The position numbers and the translations under genes are program-made. From assembly GCF_010727475.1 (NCBI RefSeq), contig NZ_AP022567.1:4216001-4280000 (forward strand): DNA of 64,000 bases, given 5' to 3'. Below are positions 59,617 to 64,000 of this stretch, in pieces. Under the pieces are notes generated by a model. It ran no database searches and was not told the DNA's origin. It saw nothing but the letters and a program-made list of their open reading frames with translations. Every line of letters begins with the position of its first letter. The stretch's first letter is position 1. Source of the stretch: Mycolicibacterium mageritense (GTDB lineage: Bacteria; Actinomycetota; Actinomycetes; Mycobacteriales; Mycobacteriaceae).

Positions 59617-60471
59617 ATGGCGCAAACAATCCACCACCGTCTCCACATCCTCGAGGCTGCTGACTGGATGGACGGCGTCATCACGCTGTTGGAGCCGCGC
59701 TCGCCGTACCGGCCGTGGCGGTACGCGTTCGGGGAGTCCCGGCCCGGCGACTACGCGCTGATGGTGCTGGGCACGGACCCGGCCTCGGTGCTGACGCGAC
59801 TTGCCCGCATCGACCACGAGGGTGCACTGGGTGGAGCTGTGGTCGGAACGTACGGCGCTGACCTGGTAGACCTGACCACGCTGGCCATGGTGCTGGATCT
59901 GAGTGACGCCTTCGTCAGTTGGCGCCTCGACGACGATGACGCCGAACGGGTGATCCTGGCACTGCACGAGAGCCCGGTGCACGGGGAGCCGCATCATCGC
60001 TGGGGGCATTCGTCAGTGGCCGCCGCGCGGAACCTGCTGCGCTTCGGCGGCGACTGTCACGGCTGCGGAGCGGCGATCGACCTCGGCGAAGCCGACGCCC
60101 GCGACCGGGTGCATATCCACACCGTCGACCCGCTGCCGCGTCCGCAGCCGGATTCGCCGATCAGAACGCCCGGCAGCCCGCGTATCCCCGGACCGTTCCG
60201 GGCGTCGCTCCGAGAATCCGCCACCGACTGGCCGGCCGTCATCTGCCGTAGATGCCGAGACCTCATGCGGGACCGGAACTTCCGTTCATTCGTCGACTTT
60301 CGGTTCGCGCAGAATCCGGAGTGCCCGCACTGCGGAGGTCAACGGACCCAGACGATTCAGTACGGCATGCCAAGCGACCCCGAATCGTGGGGACCGTGGC
60401 TGCACATTGGCGGCTGCTGCCTCAGCGACGAGAAGTGGCGGTGCTCGATCTGTGATCACGAATGGAAGTAA
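59617..60471 (+). CDS. Protein with several zinc-ribbon motifs, unknown function
   Basis: A 284-residue product. Cys pairs occur at CHGCG (about residue 148), ICRRCRD, ECPHCGG and CSICDHEW, with an extra GGCC near the end, so one or two zinc ribbons are likely in the C-terminal half. The N-terminal half (LEAADWMDGVITLL, YALMVLGTDPASVLTRLAR) has no recognised motif. There is no operon partner. The gene looks chromosomal and not part of the defence cluster, but its role is not known. Confidence 0.7.
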   Translation: MAQTIHHRLHILEAADWMDGVITLLEPRSPYRPWRYAFGESRPGDYALMVLGTDPASVLTRLARIDHEGALGGAVVGTYGADLVDLTTLAMVLDLSDAFVSWRLDDDDAERVILALHESPVHGEPHHRWGHSSVAAARNLLRFGGDCHGCGAAIDLGEADARDRVHIHTVDPLPRPQPDSPIRTPGSPRIPGPFRASLRESATDWPAVICRRCRDLMRDRNFRSFVDFRFAQNPECPHCGGQRTQTIQYGMPSDPESWGPWLHIGGCCLSDEKWRCSICDHEWK

Positions 60472-60686
60472 CCATGTAGCAGAAGCAATCTGGAGATGGC
60501 ATCTCATCGGTACTCTGATCCGACTGAGGCTGTCATCGATTCCGCCGGACGCGAGCGTCGCGGTGCCGCTCCCGGTGACCTCGCACCCGCAGCACGCCGC
60601 GCTCGCCCACTGACGGGCAGGCGGGCTTGCCCGCAATGTCGCGTGCTCGGATCTCATCGAGATTCACACCAGGGACAAGCAGACGC

Positions 60687-62153
60687 TCAGTTTTGTCCCT
60701 GGTGTGAGTCTCGGTGTGCGCTGGTCGGCTCAGGCGCCGGCAGTCCCTGTCGTGGAGTGCCCAACCGCACCAATGCCTCCCGAAACACCGGATTCGGATT
60801 CGCGTCGGGCAGAGCCGACAGCACGTCGGCCAACGCCTCGTCGGTGCCGACGCCCCGCAGCCGTGCGCCGTAGAGCGCGGCGACGGTGGGGGTGCGGCTG
60901 TATGCCTCGACGCAATGCAGCAGCACCGTGTGCCCTTGAGCGCGAAGACCTTCGAGTGTCCGCACGGCGTCGAGCAACACGAAATCGAGGTGCGGATTCT
61001 CGTCGGGATCGACCTTGTCGATCAGACGAACCTCGACATGTGACATCCCCTCGGGCACATGACTTTCCGGAATCCGGCACAGCGAGACCACCGCGTCGAC
61101 CTCCGCCGGCAACCGACGCAGCGCGCCCACGCTGCCGAGCAGGACGTGTGGGTCATGTGGATGTGGAACCAGGACGTCGGCGTGGGACCACGAGTAGTCG
61201 GGGTCCGCGGTCGCTGCCTTGCGCTCGATCGCCGTCGCCAACCTCACCAGGCCGCGGGCCGTGAGGCCCGGCCACCCGTGCAGCTGCGCGCGCCACTGGG
61301 TCGGCACCGCCGAGGCGCCGTAAGCCGCGCCGAGCAAGCCGCCGGCGATCGCGGCCACGGTGTCGGTGTCATTGCCGCAGCGCACGGCCGCATCCAACCC
61401 GCGGCGGAGATGTTCGGGCCCGCCGCAATCGGTGCTGACGATTGCCGACCACGCTGCCTGCAGCGCGGCCACCAACCAGCCGTTGTTGACGAAGTCCGCA
61501 GGACGGGACGCCTCGGCCTCATCGAGGCGCTGCGCCCAGAGGTCGCGACGGACAGAGTCGATGTGGCGCAGTCCGATTCGTACGTCGAGCTCCGCGGTCA
61601 GGACGGCGTGCCGAATCGCGCAACACCACAACACGACTCCATCGGCGGCGTCGCGGTCGAAATGGGTGAGCTCGCTGATCGCCCGAGCGGCCCGGACCAT
61701 GGCGCCCTCGTCGTCGAGGAAGGCAATGGCTACCGGAGCGGTCCGCATCAGCGACCCGTTGCCTGCGGTGCGCCCTGTGCTGGCGTGCAGTGCCGCCGAG
61801 ACCGCACGAGCGTTGGCCGCGGTGAGGGCACCGTCGCGCGCGACCGTGGTGAGTACCGAACGGGTCTGGATGCCAACGTCCTTGGCGCCCAAAGACCATT
61901 CGTGCCACCGGGCGACGATCGCGTCCTGCGCGGCGGCGTCGCGAAGATCGGCGCCGGTCGCGGCGACTTCGGCGATCGCGACCGCCATCGCGGTGTCGTC
62001 GGTCCACTCGCCGGGCTCCCACGGACCGCCACCTGCCATCTCGACCGGTAGTTCCGGTCCGCGGGGCGGTTCGAATTCGTACGGCGCCCCCAGTGCGTCG
62101 CCGGCCGCAGTGCCCAACAACACGCCTTCGACGCGGTCGTTACGTGACGTCAT
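60687..62153 (-). CDS. ADP-ribosylglycohydrolase fused to a dual-specificity phosphatase-like domain
   Basis: A predicted 488-residue product from ATG 62153, with GGAGGAGGTGG upstream. Residues about 1-310 form an ADP-ribosylglycohydrolase (ARH/DraG) domain: LLGTAAGDALGAPYEFE, WTDDTAMAVAIAE and CGNDTDTVAAIAGGLLGA supply the Asp ligands for the two-metal site. The C-terminal about 150 residues carry HCVEAYSRTPTVAA, a CX5R phosphatase loop. The domain pair should remove ADP-ribose and phosphate groups; the substrate is unknown. It is divergent from the NrtR-like gene across a palindrome, and NrtR proteins sense ADP-ribose, so a joint NAD/ADP-ribose role is plausible. Confidence 0.87.
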   Translation of the reverse strand: MTSRNDRVEGVLLGTAAGDALGAPYEFEPPRGPELPVEMAGGGPWEPGEWTDDTAMAVAIAEVAATGADLRDAAAQDAIVARWHEWSLGAKDVGIQTRSVLTTVARDGALTAANARAVSAALHASTGRTAGNGSLMRTAPVAIAFLDDEGAMVRAARAISELTHFDRDAADGVVLWCCAIRHAVLTAELDVRIGLRHIDSVRRDLWAQRLDEAEASRPADFVNNGWLVAALQAAWSAIVSTDCGGPEHLRRGLDAAVRCGNDTDTVAAIAGGLLGAAYGASAVPTQWRAQLHGWPGLTARGLVRLATAIERKAATADPDYSWSHADVLVPHPHDPHVLLGSVGALRRLPAEVDAVVSLCRIPESHVPEGMSHVEVRLIDKVDPDENPHLDFVLLDAVRTLEGLRAQGHTVLLHCVEAYSRTPTVAALYGARLRGVGTDEALADVLSALPDANPNPVFREALVRLGTPRQGLPAPEPTSAHRDSHQGQN

Positions 62154-62166
62154 GGCCACCTCCTCC

Positions 62167-62180
62167 ATTTTGCGCAAAAT
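62167..62180. promoter_or_regulatory. 14-bp perfect palindrome, likely operator of the NrtR-like regulator
   Basis: ATTTTGCGCAAAAT reads the same on both strands. It is followed immediately by AATTGCGCTAATT, a second, imperfect palindrome. It sits 14 bp before the start of the ADP-ribosylglycohydrolase gene and 39 bp before the NrtR-like gene, in the divergent promoter gap, the normal place for a self-regulating repressor site. Binding by the adjacent regulator is an inference. Confidence 0.6.
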
Positions 62181-62218
62181 TGCGCTAATTGAGATGCACT
62201 GTACGCTCAGGCACTGAC

Positions 62219-62860
62219 ATGAACAACCTCACGGACTACCCGCGGCCCTCGGTCGCTGTCGACACCGCGGTTTTGACCGTCGACCCCGGCAGCGGGTTCG
62301 TCGTGCTGCAGGTCCGTCGCGCGCAGGGCCGCGGATGGGCGTTGCCCGGTACGTTTCTGCATGAAGGTGAGATCCTCGCCGACGCAGTCGAGCGATCGCT
62401 GGCCGACAAGGCCAACATTCGCGGGCTGTCACCGCGTCAGCTCCACGTGTTCGATGCGCTGGGGCGCGACGACCGGGGTTGGGTGCTGTCCGTTGCGCAC
62501 GTCGCCGTGGTGCCGCCCGAGCAACTCGCGTCGCGCTTCGCCGAGACCACGCGGCTGGTCCCGGTCCACGCGCCCGGAAGGTTGATCTACGACCACGCCG
62601 ATATCGTCAGGCTCGCCGTCGACGAGGTCCGCGCCCGCTATGCCGCCATGCCCGACCCTGACGGCCTGCTCGGCGCGGAGTTCACGCTGCGGGATCTGCG
62701 GCTGGTACACGAGGCGGTGGCGGGCCACGATTTGCAGCGCGACACGTTCCGTCGCGCGATGGAACCGCACATCGTCGCGACCGGCGCCACCACCGCCGGC
62801 GGCCGCGGACGCCCCGCCGAATTGTTCCGGCGACGACCTGCCAGAGATACAACGCGTTAG
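62219..62860 (+). CDS. NrtR-like NUDIX-domain transcriptional regulator
   Basis: A 213-residue product from ATG 62219 (MNNLTDYPRPSVAVDTAVL); ATG 62189 would add 10 residues. The N-terminal NUDIX domain has a degenerate box (GTFLHEGE ... VERSLADKANI), lacking the full REUXEEXGU core, as in NrtR regulators that bind ADP-ribose but do not hydrolyse it. The C-terminal part (EFTLRDLRLVHEAVAGHDLQ) is the winged helix region typical of NrtR. It faces the ADP-ribosylglycohydrolase gene and probably regulates both through the palindrome at 62167. Confidence 0.85.
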   Translation: MNNLTDYPRPSVAVDTAVLTVDPGSGFVVLQVRRAQGRGWALPGTFLHEGEILADAVERSLADKANIRGLSPRQLHVFDALGRDDRGWVLSVAHVAVVPPEQLASRFAETTRLVPVHAPGRLIYDHADIVRLAVDEVRARYAAMPDPDGLLGAEFTLRDLRLVHEAVAGHDLQRDTFRRAMEPHIVATGATTAGGRGRPAELFRRRPARDTTR

Positions 62861-62894
62861 ACGCCTGTAAACCGTCTTCCGTACGGTCGGAACC

Positions 62895-63851
62895 ATGGAT
62901 GTGTACAACCTGGCTTTCGAATGGACGGACACCAATCGGCACTGGCTCATCGAGGTTCCCATCCGGATCGTGGCGTACCTCGTCGTCGCATTGATCGCAC
63001 GGTATTTGCTACATCGCATGATCGACCGCGCCACCACCGGCCGGGCCCGCAAGGGCCGAAGTGCCGATGTACAAGTCGAATCCAAGAAACCGCCGCTGCT
63101 GCGTTACCTGCGTGATCGCGCATCGGCGTCGGCCAACAACAAGGCCGCCGAGCGGCGTCAGCAGCGTGCGCAGACCATCGGATCGGTGCTGAAGTCGACG
63201 GTGTCGATCTTGTTGCTGATCTGGGTCGTCCTGGCCGTTCTCAGCGTGCTCGGGGTGAACATCGCGCCGTTCATCGCCTCGGCGGGTGTGGTCGGCCTCG
63301 CCATCGGCTTCGGCGCGCAGAACCTGGTGCGTGATTTCGTCAGCGGCGTGTTCATGCTGCTGGAGGACCAGTACGGCGTCGGCGACACCGTCGACCTCGG
63401 GGAGGCGGTCGGGGAGGTGCAGAGCGTCGGCCTGCGGATCACCACAGTCCGCGACATCGACGGCACGCTCTGGTACGTCCGCAACGGGGAGATCGCGCGC
63501 GTCGGGAACATGAGTCAGGACTATGCCGTCGCACGGATCGAGGTGCCCGTTGCGCTGACCGCGGACGTCAACCGGGCCGAGCAGGTCGCGCTCGACGCCG
63601 CGCACGAGGTCATCGCCGACCCGTCGATGGCGCACAAGGTGCTGGGGGAGCCGGAGATGCTTGGCGTGCAAGAGTTGTCGGCAGACCTGCTCAAGCTGCG
63701 GATGACCGTGAAGACGCGGCCCAACGCGCAGTGGGCGGTGCAGCGACGACTTCGCCGCGAGATTCTCCGCGCCTACGACGAACATGGCATCGATCTGCCG
63801 TATCCGCAGGGACGCATCCACGCCGTGGTCGGTGGCCAGGCGGCCGAATAG
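62895..63851 (+). CDS. MscS-family mechanosensitive channel
   Basis: A 318-residue product. Membrane segments are near residues 20-40 and 95-150. The MscS pore-lining helix and beta domain are visible: IAPFIASAGVVGLAIGFGAQ, LVRDFVSGVFMLLEDQYGVG, VRNGEIARVGNMSQD. The C terminus is an alpha/beta domain (WAVQRRLRREILRAYDEHGI). Such channels release solutes on hypo-osmotic shock. It starts 34 bp after the NrtR-like gene but is probably separately used. Confidence 0.88.
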   Translation: MDVYNLAFEWTDTNRHWLIEVPIRIVAYLVVALIARYLLHRMIDRATTGRARKGRSADVQVESKKPPLLRYLRDRASASANNKAAERRQQRAQTIGSVLKSTVSILLLIWVVLAVLSVLGVNIAPFIASAGVVGLAIGFGAQNLVRDFVSGVFMLLEDQYGVGDTVDLGEAVGEVQSVGLRITTVRDIDGTLWYVRNGEIARVGNMSQDYAVARIEVPVALTADVNRAEQVALDAAHEVIADPSMAHKVLGEPEMLGVQELSADLLKLRMTVKTRPNAQWAVQRRLRREILRAYDEHGIDLPYPQGRIHAVVGGQAAE

Positions 63852-63951
63852 CCGCCCGCCGGTAGTTGTCGGAGGTCTCTGTCATTCTGTTCGGCTCGCG
63901 TGTGCGGGCTATCCGAACGAGATATTGTCAAGACTTGTGGATGAGCGAGTT

Positions 63952-64000
63952 TCAGGCGGCCTCCTCGGTGGGTGAGGTGGAGTCGGTTTCGGCGAGTTTT
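63952..64000 (-). CDS. Possible C-terminal end of a gene entering from the right edge
   Basis: On the minus strand a frame reads from the right edge to a TGA at 63952-63954 and gives KLAETDSTSPTEEAA as the last residues. The short acidic, Ser/Thr-rich tail is plausible for a protein end, and some mycobacterial transposases finish in a similar way, but 15 residues are too few for any firm assignment. Confidence 0.25.
   Translation of the reverse strand, partial: KLAETDSTSPTEEAA

Noticed and set aside
60496..60873. A 125-codon plus-strand frame after the zinc-ribbon gene
   Set aside because: It overlaps the well-supported phosphatase-domain end of the ADP-ribosylglycohydrolase gene and its product is compositionally biased, although it contains CPQC and CPWC.

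Overview
The window is high-GC actinobacterial DNA, most likely from a fast-growing Mycobacterium/Mycolicibacterium. This is inferred from the core genes at the right end (DUF4189 secreted protein, ECF41/SigJ-type sigma factor, OPT transporter, MscS channel, NrtR-like regulator) and from the frequent GTG/TTG starts. No rRNA, tRNA, CRISPR array, phage integrase or replication origin was seen.

About the first 48.7 kb is a dense anti-phage defence island. From left to right it holds: the C-terminal end of a DrmB-like DUF1998 protein (1-917); a GmrSD/BrxU-like type IV restriction gene broken by a decayed IS3-family element and by frameshifts (1044-3722); a complete type 2 BREX (Pgl) operon on the minus strand, pglW-pglX-pglY-pglZ-brxD-brxHI (21252 down to 3731), with most genes joined by 4-bp start/stop overlaps; a divergent IetAS ATPase/subtilase pair (21543-25041) followed by a small membrane protein and a small Cys/His protein; an Hhe-type 2109-residue HEPN-helicase-nuclease giant (26320-32649) coupled to a small partner gene; and McrB plus an McrC split at codon 22/23 by an intact IS3-family insertion with a 3-bp target duplication (33090-37540).

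The second half of the island (37.6-48.7 kb) holds less familiar genes: a HIRAN-DUF2510 protein, two unrecognised divergent genes (one membrane/coiled-coil), a NucS/DUF91-like nuclease convergent with a macro-like+SIR2 NADase candidate, a DUF4268 PD-(D/E)XK-like protein, and a three-gene coupled operon (47006-48749). That operon starts with a fusion of a MazG-like nucleotide pyrophosphohydrolase to an OGG-fold DNA glycosylase. Its second gene is a close paralogue of the small gene that follows Hhe. This operon is the best candidate here for an undescribed defence system.

From about 48.8 kb to the right edge the content looks like ordinary mycobacterial chromosome: conserved hypotheticals, a SWIM zinc-finger protein, an exported SMP-30-like protein, a lipoprotein, an FAD/NAD oxidoreductase coupled to an ECF41-type sigma factor behind an ECF41-like promoter, an OPT transporter, an ADP-ribosylglycohydrolase fused to a phosphatase domain and divergent from an NrtR-like regulator across a perfect palindrome, and an MscS channel.

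Taken together, BREX, IetAS and Hhe appear intact, while both modification-dependent (type IV) restriction loci, GmrSD-like and McrBC, carry insertion sequences. This may reflect conflict between type IV restriction and self-modification by the resident methyltransferase. The coordinates of interrupted genes span the inserted elements.
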